Shown here piece by piece: positions 17,569 through 24,551 of a DNA stretch of 35,818 nt. Source of the DNA: Methanobacteriota archaeon (GTDB lineage Archaea > Thermoplasmatota > Poseidoniia > Poseidoniales > Thalassarchaeaceae); NCBI GenBank assembly GCA_002722595.1, contig PBMO01000005.1, positions 1 through 35,818 of the forward strand, read 5' to 3'. The notes below the pieces were generated by a model, which was not told the origin of the DNA, did not search any database, and was given only the letters and a program-made list of their open reading frames with translations. Position 1 is the first letter of the stretch, and each line of letters begins with the position of its first letter. The position numbers and the translations under genes are program-made.

Positions 17569-18142
17569 AAACTCGAATGGCTCGAATAAGACCTCGAAGG
17601 GGGATACCAGAGACTGAGTTCTCTTCGGTCTTGTTAACCAAGACCACGCAAAGTACAATTTCTGCACCTGCCTTTTGTAGGGTACTGATTGTACGTCGCA
17701 TAGTTTCTCCTGATGAAAGTAAATCATCTACGATTACGATTTTTCTTCCACCAACATTTCCGTATTTGTTTGATAGGTGCCCATCAACTTCGTCTGATAC
17801 CGATCGATAGATTGCGATGTCAGCATCTATCTGGTCCGCAATTGAATTTGCAAAAAGTATGCCATTCAAACTGATTCCTACAATTGTATCTACGTCAGGG
17901 CATTCCTCAACAACAACATCAGCCATTATTGCTCCAATTGCATTGATTCGATTGGGTCTAACGCCAATAGTTCTCCAACCAATTCGGACATCATCTGGAT
18001 GGTCGACTTCTGCTGCACCGCTGTTCAACCATATCACAGTTCTTTGAGAGATTGAAAGTTCATCAGCAATCTGTTGAGTGTTCAATCCTCGCATAGTCAA
18101 ATCAGCGACTTTATCACGTAGTTCGTCGATGCTTAATGCCAT
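17567..18142 (-). CDS. GfcR-type HTH/orotate phosphoribosyltransferase-like regulator
   Basis: This 191-residue protein combines an N-terminal helix-turn-helix (about residues 5-40, with LNTQQIADELSISQRTV) and a type I phosphoribosyltransferase domain. The PRPP-binding signature is VIVDDLLSSGETMR. Proteins of this architecture are annotated as orotate phosphoribosyltransferase-like, and the haloarchaeal member GfcR is a transcription regulator of sugar catabolism. The target here is unknown; the neighbours (dUTPase, LysRS, carAB nearby) make a nucleotide-responsive regulator plausible. The ATG at 18142 is preceded by an AGGAGG. An inverted repeat just upstream (18164-18184) could be its own operator. 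Confidence 0.88.
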   Translation of the reverse strand: MALSIDELRDKVADLTMRGLNTQQIADELSISQRTVIWLNSGAAEVDHPDDVRIGWRTIGVRPNRINAIGAIMADVVVEECPDVDTIVGISLNGILFANSIADQIDADIAIYRSVSDEVDGHLSNKYGNVGGRKIVIVDDLLSSGETMRRTISTLQKAGAEIVLCVVLVNKTEENSVSGIPLRGLIRAIRV

Positions 18143-18163
18143 AGTATCAACCCCTCCTACAAT

Positions 18164-18184
18164 CGGTGACCTATCAAATCACCG
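18164..18184. promoter_or_regulatory. Inverted repeat upstream of the HTH regulator, candidate operator
   Basis: CGGTGA, nine bases, then TCACCG form a perfect 6+6 dyad. It sits 22-42 bases before the regulator ATG, in the 63-base gap after dUTPase. The position overlaps where a promoter would lie, which suits an autoregulatory operator. A 6-base dyad can occur by chance, and no second copy was found. Confidence 0.4.
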
Positions 18185-18205
18185 CAAATAGTACTCAATA
18201 GGGTG

Positions 18206-18655
18206 TTAGAATCGACCTGTACTTCCAAACCCACCATCGCCTCTTTCCGTAGAATCTAATTCACTAATTTCAACCTCAACAAAGCGTATATTTGGAACAC
18301 GTTTGAATAATAGTTGACCAATTCTTTCTCCCTTTTCTATTGTAAAGGATGAACCTTCGCCAATCCAATGTGCTAACACCATTAATTCCCCACGGTAATC
18401 TGCATCGATTGTACCGATGCCATTGGGCAGAATCAGTCCCTTTTTGCCTAAACCCGAACGGCACCTAACTTGACCTTCCCACCCAGGTGGTATGGCCAAA
18501 ACTAATCCTGTGGGGAGCATTTCAGTGGTTCCCTTCTTCACATCGACTCTCTCAACTGAGTGTAAGTCAAAACCTGCTGCAAGATTACTTCCTTGTGCTG
18601 GTAACTGTGCATCAGGGTGGATGCGTGCAATCCTCACATCGATAACTTCGTCCAT
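18206..18655 (-). CDS. dut: dUTP diphosphatase (trimeric type)
   Basis: This enzyme hydrolyses dUTP to dUMP and pyrophosphate, keeping uracil out of DNA and feeding thymidylate synthesis. The five trimeric dUTPase motifs are visible: AGFDLHS, RCRSGLGKKGL, NGIGTIDADYRGEL, GERIGQLLF and the C-terminal P-loop-like RGDGGFGSTGRF. The last is diagnostic for dUTPase/dCTP deaminase relatives. The ATG at 18655 gives 149 residues, the normal length; ATG 18682 and TTG 18703 are in frame upstream but add non-family residues. No Shine-Dalgarno is evident. It is divergent from aIF2-beta. Confidence 0.94.
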   Translation of the reverse strand: MDEVIDVRIARIHPDAQLPAQGSNLAAGFDLHSVERVDVKKGTTEMLPTGLVLAIPPGWEGQVRCRSGLGKKGLILPNGIGTIDADYRGELMVLAHWIGEGSSFTIEKGERIGQLLFKRVPNIRFVEVEISELDSTERGDGGFGSTGRF

Positions 18656-18728
18656 TATTTGCTGCGTATCACAGGAGAGCATTTGTTTTGTCGGTGGTCT
18701 CAAGAAGGGGGCATAGGTGGGAGGTGTG

Positions 18729-19139
18729 ATGACGGACTTCGATTATGAGTCACTTCTCGACCGTGCCAGGGATAAAATCCCTGAAGATATATCTTCACGT
18801 AGTCGATGGACACTACCTGAACCAGATGTAATGATCGAAGGGTCACAAACAATCCTTCGCAACTTCAGCGATATGGTTTCAATGATGGACAGAGATGCCA
18901 ATCATGTCTACCAATATCTCCAGAACGAATTGGGTACAAGTGGCACACGTGAAAAGGGTCGAATCCTTCTCAAAGGTCGAATACCTCCTCGGAGAATTAA
19001 GGAGAAAATTGTAACATACGTCAAGACCTACATCCTTTGCCACCAGTGTAACGCACCCGATACCTCCTTCGTTAAGGAAGATCGAACCACCCTGATGAAG
19101 TGTCAAGCTTGTGGTGCCACTCGCCCGGTTAAACTCTAA
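18729..19139 (+). CDS. Translation initiation factor aIF2, beta subunit
   Basis: The beta subunit of the aIF2 heterotrimer helps deliver initiator Met-tRNA to the small ribosomal subunit. The 136-residue protein begins MTDFDYESLLDRARDKIPED, as in the family. It continues with the aIF2B core (NFSDMVSMMDRDANHVYQYL, GTSGTREKGRILLKGR) and ends in a zinc ribbon, CHQC then CQACGATRPVKL. I chose the ATG at 18729 by family alignment; a GTG at 18717 is also in frame. A GGAGGTG lies only three bases before the ATG, unusually close, so the transcript may be leaderless. The stop codon touches that of the convergent oxidoreductase gene. Confidence 0.96.
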   Translation: MTDFDYESLLDRARDKIPEDISSRSRWTLPEPDVMIEGSQTILRNFSDMVSMMDRDANHVYQYLQNELGTSGTREKGRILLKGRIPPRRIKEKIVTYVKTYILCHQCNAPDTSFVKEDRTTLMKCQACGATRPVKL

Positions 19140-20153
19140 TTATTGTGGACTAAAATCCAACAATACTTTTCCTCGATTACCACGATTGTGTATGTGTTTT
19201 TGTGCTTCGGCAACATCTTCAAACCTGTAAACTGAATCTATTACAGGATTGATTAATCCTGCTTCAAGCATCTTTGCAAGAGCAATCATTTGTTCTTTAG
19301 CGACCTCTTGGTCCTCCCATCTTCCCATATGTACACCGTATACTGATTTATTTGAGTTCATCATTCTGATTGGGTCAAATTTAGGCGTACTCTTCCACAT
19401 TCTGATAGCAGTTAGCAATGACCTTCTTGGGCCTTTGACTGCAGAAGATGCGCCGAAAACATACAACCTACCCCCATTTCTGAGGGCCTTATATGACTGC
19501 ATTACGTGTTTTCCTCCAACTGGGTCCAGGGCATGGTGAACACCTCCGATTTCATCCTTGATTCGCTTGACAAAGTCCTCTCCTCTTGGAATGTGGATCA
19601 TTCCTTGTTGCTCAACAAATTTTGATTTCGAAGCTGAAGATGTACCATAAATCACTCCTCCTCCAAGGGCTTTGACAAGTTGTGCTGTGGCTGTGCCAAC
19701 ACCTCCTGCTGCATGGTGGACTAGCACTGAGTCCCCTTTTCTAAAGTTACCAAGATGTACCAGCATATGATGGGCAGTGAGGTAAGTCACAGGCATCGCT
19801 GCTGCCATATCAAAGGAAACATTGTCCGGTATTTTCCATACTCGTTGTTCAGATACAACAACTTGTTGAGCGTAGCCTCCGAACCCAGTCAAAGCAACAA
19901 CTCGATCTCCAACTTGACATCCTTCGACATTTTTTCCAACTTTGAGAACGATTCCAGATACTTCGTATCCTGGCGTGAATGGGAAATCAGGAGCAGCCCC
20001 ATAGAGGCCCTGTCTCATCATCAAATCTGCAAAATTTATGCCTGCCCTATGTACTTCAACTAAAACTTCACCTTTTTCAGGTTCAGGACTTTCTTCTTCG
20101 ATGATTTCGATGGCTTCCAAGCCACCTCTCTTTGCATAGACAACTCTTTTCAT
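19140..20153 (-). CDS. VAT1-like quinone oxidoreductase (MDR superfamily)
   Basis: This 337-residue medium-chain dehydrogenase/reductase is of the zinc-free quinone oxidoreductase type. The catalytic domain has AGINFADLMMRQGLY and PFTPGYEVSGIV. The nucleotide-binding domain has HHAAGGVGTATAQL, the AAGGVG variant typical of QOR, which uses NADPH. The C-terminal block (GRLYVFGASS, VYGVHMGRW, NRGKVLLDF) resembles VAT1-like members in particular, by pattern recognition. The substrate is unknown. It is the last gene of a tight minus-strand run with a nitroreductase 16 bases upstream, so a redox role on quinone-like or electrophilic compounds fits. Confidence 0.9.
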   Translation of the reverse strand: MKRVVYAKRGGLEAIEIIEEESPEPEKGEVLVEVHRAGINFADLMMRQGLYGAAPDFPFTPGYEVSGIVLKVGKNVEGCQVGDRVVALTGFGGYAQQVVVSEQRVWKIPDNVSFDMAAAMPVTYLTAHHMLVHLGNFRKGDSVLVHHAAGGVGTATAQLVKALGGGVIYGTSSASKSKFVEQQGMIHIPRGEDFVKRIKDEIGGVHHALDPVGGKHVMQSYKALRNGGRLYVFGASSAVKGPRRSLLTAIRMWKSTPKFDPIRMMNSNKSVYGVHMGRWEDQEVAKEQMIALAKMLEAGLINPVIDSVYRFEDVAEAQKHIHNRGNRGKVLLDFSPQ

Positions 20154-20169
20154 AGTAATTCACGACCTT

Positions 20170-20742
20170 TCATGGGAGATAAAATTTGAATTCGTTCGGG
20201 TTCTTTTTTTCATTCGTTGGCACAATTTCTGGATATCCGACTTTTAGAAAACCAATAATTCTCTCTTTTGTCGAATCTATCTCGAGTACCGAATAAGTTC
20301 TTTCATCTCTGGTTATTGCTCCAGTACTCCATTGTGATCCTATGCCCAAATCCCACAAGGAAAGCACAAGATTGTGCAGAGAACATACAGTCGCAGCATA
20401 GTCTTCTTTTTCACGGAATAAATCGTTTCGACTCAATTTAGATGTGACAACAATCATTCTTGGGACATCCATGATTTTCGAAATTGCCCTTTCCTCTGCC
20501 ATTTGAACATCATCTTCTTTCTTTTTAGCGGCCTTATCTCTGGCAAGTGAAACAACTGCAGGCAGTAATTTTTTCCTAGTTTCTTTGCCTACAACATAGA
20601 ATTTCCATGGGAAAGTTAGTTTGTGGCATGGAGCATTATTTGCGGCTAAAAATCCGGTTTCCAAATCTAAATCGCTAACATCCTCACTAGTAAATCGGTA
20701 AATTGTCCTCCGATTATTGAGAATTTCCTGAACTTCTCTCAT
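20170..20742 (-). CDS. Nitroreductase-family FMN oxidoreductase
   Basis: This 190-residue protein has the nitroreductase fold pattern: an opening RRTIYRFTSEDVSD with the Arg pair that binds FMN phosphate, AANNAPCHKLTFPWKFYVV, and LHNLVLSLWDLGIGSQW, the usual helix and glycine turn near the flavin. The C-terminus has IGFLKVGYPEIVP. It is expected to be an FMN-dependent NAD(P)H oxidoreductase acting as a dimer; its true substrate cannot be read from the sequence. It lies eight bases after the PCD-like gene and 16 before the VAT1-like gene, in one likely operon. Confidence 0.88.
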   Translation of the reverse strand: MREVQEILNNRRTIYRFTSEDVSDLDLETGFLAANNAPCHKLTFPWKFYVVGKETRKKLLPAVVSLARDKAAKKKEDDVQMAEERAISKIMDVPRMIVVTSKLSRNDLFREKEDYAATVCSLHNLVLSLWDLGIGSQWSTGAITRDERTYSVLEIDSTKERIIGFLKVGYPEIVPTNEKKNPNEFKFYLP

Positions 20743-20750
20743 GTGAATAC

Positions 20751-20996
20751 CTAGTCCAAATTATCGATGCGTTCGCAGAGAAGCAAATCTCTTGCAGAAA
20801 TCCCGTCAATATCATGACTCCAAGTTCTAACCAAAACTTTCCCCCAACCAAGAACCATCTCAGCATGATGATTGAGTTCTTCGCATAAATTTCCTACTTT
20901 GTTAACAAAATCGAGTGCTGTAACAAAGTCGGGAAATTCCCATTCGCGTTCATAGTGATGGTCATCAATCAATTTCCAATCATCATGGATAGCCAT
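20751..20996 (-). CDS. Pterin-4a-carbinolamine dehydratase-like protein
   Basis: This 81-residue protein matches the PCD/DCoH family in length and motif. The signature NHHAEM is followed by VRTWSHDIDGISARD, corresponding to the His-His and later His of the active site. The family dehydrates 4a-hydroxytetrahydropterin and recycles pterin cofactors of aromatic amino acid hydroxylases. In organisms without such hydroxylases its role is unclear, with suggested links to molybdopterin or other pterin metabolism. No hydroxylase is seen here. It starts at the ATG at 20996, four bases after the upstream gene ends. Confidence 0.9.
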   Translation of the reverse strand: MAIHDDWKLIDDHHYEREWEFPDFVTALDFVNKVGNLCEELNHHAEMVLGWGKVLVRTWSHDIDGISARDLLLCERIDNLD

Positions 20997-21000
20997 TCAA

Positions 21001-21429
21001 TCATCCCCAAAGGTGGTCATCATCGCTTCCTTTGGTCTTCTTCTCAACATCTTCGTGGATTTTCGTTCTACGTTTTTGGTCTTCACGCTCAAACTGTAAG
21101 AGTTCAGAATCATCAATGTAAGCAGGTCGCATGTGCGCAACTAAACGCACTTCTACAATTACATCTCTAGCAATGTAACGGTACGTCCCCTCACTGTCAA
21201 GAATTTCAATACTCATCTTATTGGTTCCAATTAATCTCCCTCGGACCCATTCTTCAGCACCTTTGGGCAGTGATCTTGCATCGAGAAGGACTTCGACCAA
21301 GTCATCACGCCGCATCCCTGCTCTTCTTTCAAGGAGTGGCCCTGTTAACACATCTTCATGTATCTCGGGTTTGCCAAGTGATTCCCATATGGAAACCGCC
21401 CATTTTGGTAAATCATGTGAATCTGCCAT
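21001..21429 (-). CDS. Conserved-looking hypothetical protein
   Basis: I do not recognise this 142-residue protein (ATG at 21429; a TTG at 21447 is an alternative). It is soluble and mixed alpha/beta in appearance. A central block, VRGRLIGTNKMSIEILDSEG, followed by YIARDVIVEVRLVAH looks like a small beta-barrel, faintly Sm/Lsm-like. A highly charged C-terminal helix (LLQFEREDQKRRTKIHEDVE) and an acidic end follow. It is the first gene of the minus-strand run with the PCD-like, nitroreductase and VAT1-like genes. The barrel idea is only an impression. Confidence 0.75.
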   Translation of the reverse strand: MADSHDLPKWAVSIWESLGKPEIHEDVLTGPLLERRAGMRRDDLVEVLLDARSLPKGAEEWVRGRLIGTNKMSIEILDSEGTYRYIARDVIVEVRLVAHMRPAYIDDSELLQFEREDQKRRTKIHEDVEKKTKGSDDDHLWG

Positions 21430-21497
21430 CGTAATCGCCCATCGCAATGTGCCGTTATTCTTGAACCGATGGGTTATGCAATCCGATTACTAGGCCC

Positions 21498-21503
21498 AAT
21501 ATA
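21498..21503 (+). promoter_or_regulatory. Candidate TATA box in the divergent region before the NOG1-like gene
   Basis: AATATA lies 51-56 bases before the GTPase ATG at 21554, in the 124-base divergent gap 21430-21553. A start site about 25 bases downstream would leave a short leader carrying the GAGGGAG near 21543-21549. I see nothing else in this gap. Confidence 0.3.
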
Positions 21504-21553
21504 CTCGCTTGTTTGAATAGTAGTGGTCGCCGCCGAGGGAATGAGGGAGACTC

Positions 21554-22675
21554 ATGGGTTCAGTGGTTTGGAGAGAAATTCCAACGGTTTTAACAGCCGA
21601 GGAACTCCTCGATAAAGCATTCAGTCGCGCAAAGAAAGCAGGTGACGCTGTAGTGGACAAGGATCGTATATATCGGACACGAAAACAGATGATACGAATG
21701 GTTGGTTCAGCAGGAGATTCTCTATCAGCAACTCTTGTCGGATGGGTTCACAAATGGCCCAGTTTAGACCGGATGTCTTACTTTGACGTGGCAATGGTTG
21801 AAGCCGCAGTAGGGTGTGATCAATATCGACAGAGTTTGGGAGCATGCCAGTGGGCTGCTGGAAAATGTGTCGAGATAGCCCAACAAAATGCCAAGAAAAT
21901 CAGGAGGATGGTCAATCTTCCTCCCATGCATGAGGCGAGAAGGGAAGCCTATGGCCGAATATCCAGTATTATGTATCGGATAGACAAAGATTTGGATTTC
22001 TTGATGGAGGCACGTGAAACCCTTCGGACATTGCCAATGATTGCCTCAAGCGAACCATGCGTCGTTGTCGCAGGGGCTCCAAATGTAGGTAAATCTGCGT
22101 TGATTGCTTCTATGTCTACTGGGAAACCAGAAATCGCATCTTATCCATTTACTACACAACAGCTTCATGTTGGCCATTTCATCAACCGTAGATTGCGCTA
22201 TCAACTAGTCGATACACCGGGGCTACTTGACAGGCCTATGGAAGAAAGAAATCCAATTGAGATGCAGGCGATTGCAGCACTGGAACATATTGGAGATCTT
22301 TGTCTCTTCTTATTCGATAATTCTGAAACCGGAGGCACCTCTATACAGGCACAAAAAAACCTCCTAAGTGAGGTTGCACAGTTACTTCCACAAACTCCAC
22401 TAATTGTCGTTGATGGAAAAGGAGACCTAATTGAATCAATCAGTTCTGAGGATTGGTTGGCTGTTTGTAAGATGGAAGCCGATTTGGAAAATGATCCTGA
22501 TGGTCCAATACCTGAAATCAGAAATCCCGATACAGGACATCTGGTAATTAGCGCAACAGAGATGGCAGGAATCGAACGACTAAGATTCGAAATAATTGAG
22601 AGGATTGGTGAGCAACAGGATAAGAATCCACTTTCTCTACCAGAAAATTGGCCAATTCGTGACGATTCGGTGTAA
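21554..22675 (+). CDS. NOG1-type GTPase
   Basis: This 373-residue GTPase is of the OBG/NOG1 class, whose members act in large ribosomal subunit assembly. An N-terminal helical NOG1 domain (about 1-160) precedes the G domain. G1 is GAPNVGKS (174-181), the G2 region is SYPFTTQQLHVGHF, G3 is DTPGLLDRP and the G5-like element is ISATEMAG. The G4 element, normally NKxD, reads VDGKGD, so guanine specificity may be weakened or supplied differently. The ATG at 21554 follows a GAGGGAG element. The TAA stop abuts the stop of a convergent 38-residue zinc-ribbon gene. Confidence 0.92.
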   Translation: MGSVVWREIPTVLTAEELLDKAFSRAKKAGDAVVDKDRIYRTRKQMIRMVGSAGDSLSATLVGWVHKWPSLDRMSYFDVAMVEAAVGCDQYRQSLGACQWAAGKCVEIAQQNAKKIRRMVNLPPMHEARREAYGRISSIMYRIDKDLDFLMEARETLRTLPMIASSEPCVVVAGAPNVGKSALIASMSTGKPEIASYPFTTQQLHVGHFINRRLRYQLVDTPGLLDRPMEERNPIEMQAIAALEHIGDLCLFLFDNSETGGTSIQAQKNLLSEVAQLLPQTPLIVVDGKGDLIESISSEDWLAVCKMEADLENDPDGPIPEIRNPDTGHLVISATEMAGIERLRFEIIERIGEQQDKNPLSLPENWPIRDDSV

Positions 22676-22792
22676 TCAAATCTTTGTTACACGCCCACAT
22701 CTAGTGCAGTAAATCTCTCTCTCGGCAAACGACGGTTCGAGTCCACTGATGTCAATTGGGGCACCGCAACCCTCGCAGCGGAAATCACTCAT
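22676..22792 (-). CDS. 38-residue zinc-ribbon microprotein
   Basis: A short reading frame from ATG 22792 to TGA 22676 encodes 38 residues with two CxxC pairs, CEGC (Cys6, Cys9) and CTRC (Cys31, Cys34). The paired spacing is right for a single rubredoxin-like zinc ribbon, and the intervening GAPIDISGLEPSFAEREIY is mostly polar. Its stop touches the NOG1 stop and it lies 43 bases downstream of the membrane protein gene on the same strand. The perfect fit into the gap and the four cysteines make it a likely real gene. Its function is unknown; zinc ribbons this small often bind nucleic acid or partner proteins. Confidence 0.7.
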   Translation of the reverse strand: MSDFRCEGCGAPIDISGLEPSFAEREIYCTRCGRVTKI

Positions 22793-22835
22793 AACTTGCC
22801 CATGAGGGCTCGGTTCTTGAAATCGACGCTGCTGC

Positions 22836-23405
22836 TCAGTCCTTACGAATGGTTCCCATCATTGGAAATGCCATGTGCAATCCTGATGCACATAGGCCAA
22901 CTCCGGTAAGTCCCAAAATGGCTTCTACCCATGTTGCGAGATGAACTGACCATTCCGTAGTGACCTCATTATCCTGTAATTCAATGGCTCCTTCGGTCCC
23001 ACCTGTAACGAACCGAACAGCACCTGGTTCGAGACTGTGTGATATTTCACCATCATGATTTGGCCCTCCTGCCAAGAACGTGTAATCTGATGCAGTACAA
23101 TTCGTCAAACCGGTATCGCCTGGTGGACAAGTGATTGCATAATTCGAATCAACGATACCAATCCATGCTTCTTCATCAAGCTCCATTGAAATCTCAATTT
23201 CGACATCCAATAGCAAAAATGCAGCAGGGACATCCAAATCTGACTCTGACATACCAGTGGCACATTCATCTTGTGATCCTAAGCATGGTAATGCTGGTAT
23301 TTCATCGTCAATTGTTCCTGATGCAAACCCGAATAGGGACACAATCACTAGGATGATACAAATTGCGCCTGTTGCAAATGGGAGCACAGAAAATATGCGA
23401 ACCAT
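22836..23405 (-). CDS. Uncharacterised two-helix membrane protein with cysteine-bearing ectodomain
   Basis: I do not recognise the family. From the ATG at 23405 the protein has 189 residues. An N-terminal hydrophobic helix (FATGAICIILVIVSLFGFAS) is followed by about 120 residues of beta-like extracellular sequence with cysteines in CLGSQDEC and CPPGDTGLTNC that could form disulfides. A C-terminal membrane helix (WVEAILGLTGVGLCASGLHM) ends it. An ATG at 23501 would extend it into the upstream gene and is less likely, because MVRIF directly precedes the membrane segment. It lies 20 bases after the DUF2116-like gene in the UMP kinase operon. Confidence 0.75.
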   Translation of the reverse strand: MVRIFSVLPFATGAICIILVIVSLFGFASGTIDDEIPALPCLGSQDECATGMSESDLDVPAAFLLLDVEIEISMELDEEAWIGIVDSNYAITCPPGDTGLTNCTASDYTFLAGGPNHDGEISHSLEPGAVRFVTGGTEGAIELQDNEVTTEWSVHLATWVEAILGLTGVGLCASGLHMAFPMMGTIRKD

Positions 23406-23425
23406 CACAGACACGATATCACCAA

Positions 23426-23746
23426 CTAAGCAGACCCCATTAACTGTAAAACAAGAGCTCCAACCATAATTGCGGGTGCTACATAAAGCAGGATATTCCA
23501 TCTCTTACGCTGCCGCTGACGATTTTCATATTCCTCAATGCAACTACCCTCGCCACAAATTGATGGGTCACGTTTTAGTGCAATAGGAATCTGGCAAACT
23601 AGGCAATGCCTGTGCGGGGCAACATATGAATTTGAACTAGAGGATTTAGGTAATCCCGTTTTACTTCCTTTGCGCTTTTTATCGGTATTATCGGCGTGCT
23701 GAGCATTATCCCGTATGCGATCTGCCAGTTTTTGTTTGTTGACCAT
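23426..23746 (-). CDS. DUF2116-like zinc-ribbon protein with C-terminal membrane anchor
   Basis: This 106-residue protein has a basic, Lys-rich N-terminus (about 1-40) and a compact cysteine block, HCLVCQIPI followed by CGEGSCIEEY. A charged stretch (ENRQRQRKR) and one C-terminal membrane helix (ILLYVAPAIMVGALVLQLM) follow. This arrangement matches archaeal DUF2116 proteins as I remember them; function is unknown. It would be tail-anchored with the zinc ribbon in the cytosol. Its ATG directly follows the TAG of UMP kinase with no base between, so they are co-transcribed. Confidence 0.82.
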   Translation of the reverse strand: MVNKQKLADRIRDNAQHADNTDKKRKGSKTGLPKSSSSNSYVAPHRHCLVCQIPIALKRDPSICGEGSCIEEYENRQRQRKRWNILLYVAPAIMVGALVLQLMGSA

Positions 23747-24445
23747 CTAGCGCACCTCAATCAATGTCCCCGTAAACGCTAGCCCTGAAAGTGCCTTCGC
23801 TAACCGGCTCAAGTCTCGACCATCTAGTACAGCAAGTGGTAACTGATTATCGATTGCGGCTTGAACACCTATTGGGTCGATAACTCCCGAACCTCCAGCT
23901 TTACCATGGATTGGTGGCCCAACAATTGCCTGCAAATCATCTAGAGTCATCTTTTCTATAGATTCTGCAGAAGGATTCGAACGCGGATCGGATGTGTATA
24001 CAAAGTCAACATTCGTAGCTATCAAACATCGAGATGCACCACTTTCGACTGCTAGGCGAATTGCTACATTGTCTGTTGTATGCCCAGGGCGAGTCCCACC
24101 CATTACAACGAATTTGTGTGTGCTTAGGCCACGTGATGCCGATAAAACATCAGATGGTATGCCGTTACAAACGTCAAGGCCGGCGCCTTGGAGGACCTGT
24201 GCTACAATGGATGCATTAAGTCGTGTTGCTGCAATCCCAATCTCGTCTAGAGCCGAAATATCCTCAATCACAGGTTTTGCCAACTCAATTGCTTCTCTAG
24301 CAGGTGCTCCTCCGCCTACAACGATTCCAACAGGAACTTTGCATTCTGCTAGAATATCTGTTAGTTTGGCCAACCACGCGTGCCTTTCAGCCTCTTCAGG
24401 ACGGAGTAAACTACCGCCCAAGGCGACGACTATTGGGGCTGCCAT
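23747..24445 (-). CDS. pyrH: UMP kinase, archaeal type
   Basis: This 232-residue amino-acid-kinase-fold enzyme phosphorylates UMP to UDP. The opening VALGGSLLRPEEAERHAWL, the glycine motif VVGGGAPAREAIELA and the late block IATNVDFVYTSDPRSNPSAE are those of archaeal UMP kinase, which is shorter at the N-terminus than the bacterial enzyme. With carAB and dut it adds to the pyrimidine genes in this window. The ATG at 24445 has a GGAG a few bases upstream. It heads a minus-strand operon of four genes and is divergent from aRF1. Confidence 0.92.
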   Translation of the reverse strand: MAAPIVVALGGSLLRPEEAERHAWLAKLTDILAECKVPVGIVVGGGAPAREAIELAKPVIEDISALDEIGIAATRLNASIVAQVLQGAGLDVCNGIPSDVLSASRGLSTHKFVVMGGTRPGHTTDNVAIRLAVESGASRCLIATNVDFVYTSDPRSNPSAESIEKMTLDDLQAIVGPPIHGKAGGSGVIDPIGVQAAIDNQLPLAVLDGRDLSRLAKALSGLAFTGTLIEVR

Positions 24446-24468
24446 CGTAACTCCGGCATCACTGGCGA

Positions 24469-24519
24469 TTCATCAGACCTTCCCTTCCTAGCGGCTACGC
24501 CGCTGGAAGGATTGATGAA
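24469..24519. other. Strong nested inverted repeat between pyrH and prf1
   Basis: In the 106-base divergent gap, CCTTCCTAGCGGC (24483-24495) pairs with GCCGCTGGAAGG (24499-24510) through a three-base TAC loop, with one bulged T: a 12-bp GC-rich stem. Outside it, TTCATCA (24469-24475) pairs with TGATGAA (24513-24519), giving a nested second stem. It could be an RNA structure in the 5' leader of either gene, an operator or a small RNA. There is no T-run, so a terminator is unlikely, and both flanking genes point away from it. Confidence 0.6.
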
Positions 24520-24551
24520 GTCCGGGCTACCGCCATGTGCGAGGAAGCGCG

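Noticed and set aside
24446-24551. C/D box sRNA in the pyrH-prf1 gap, suggested by TGATGA-like words on both strands
   Set aside because: The TGATGA words are arms of the outer inverted repeat, and I could not find matched C, D', C' and D boxes at the needed spacing.
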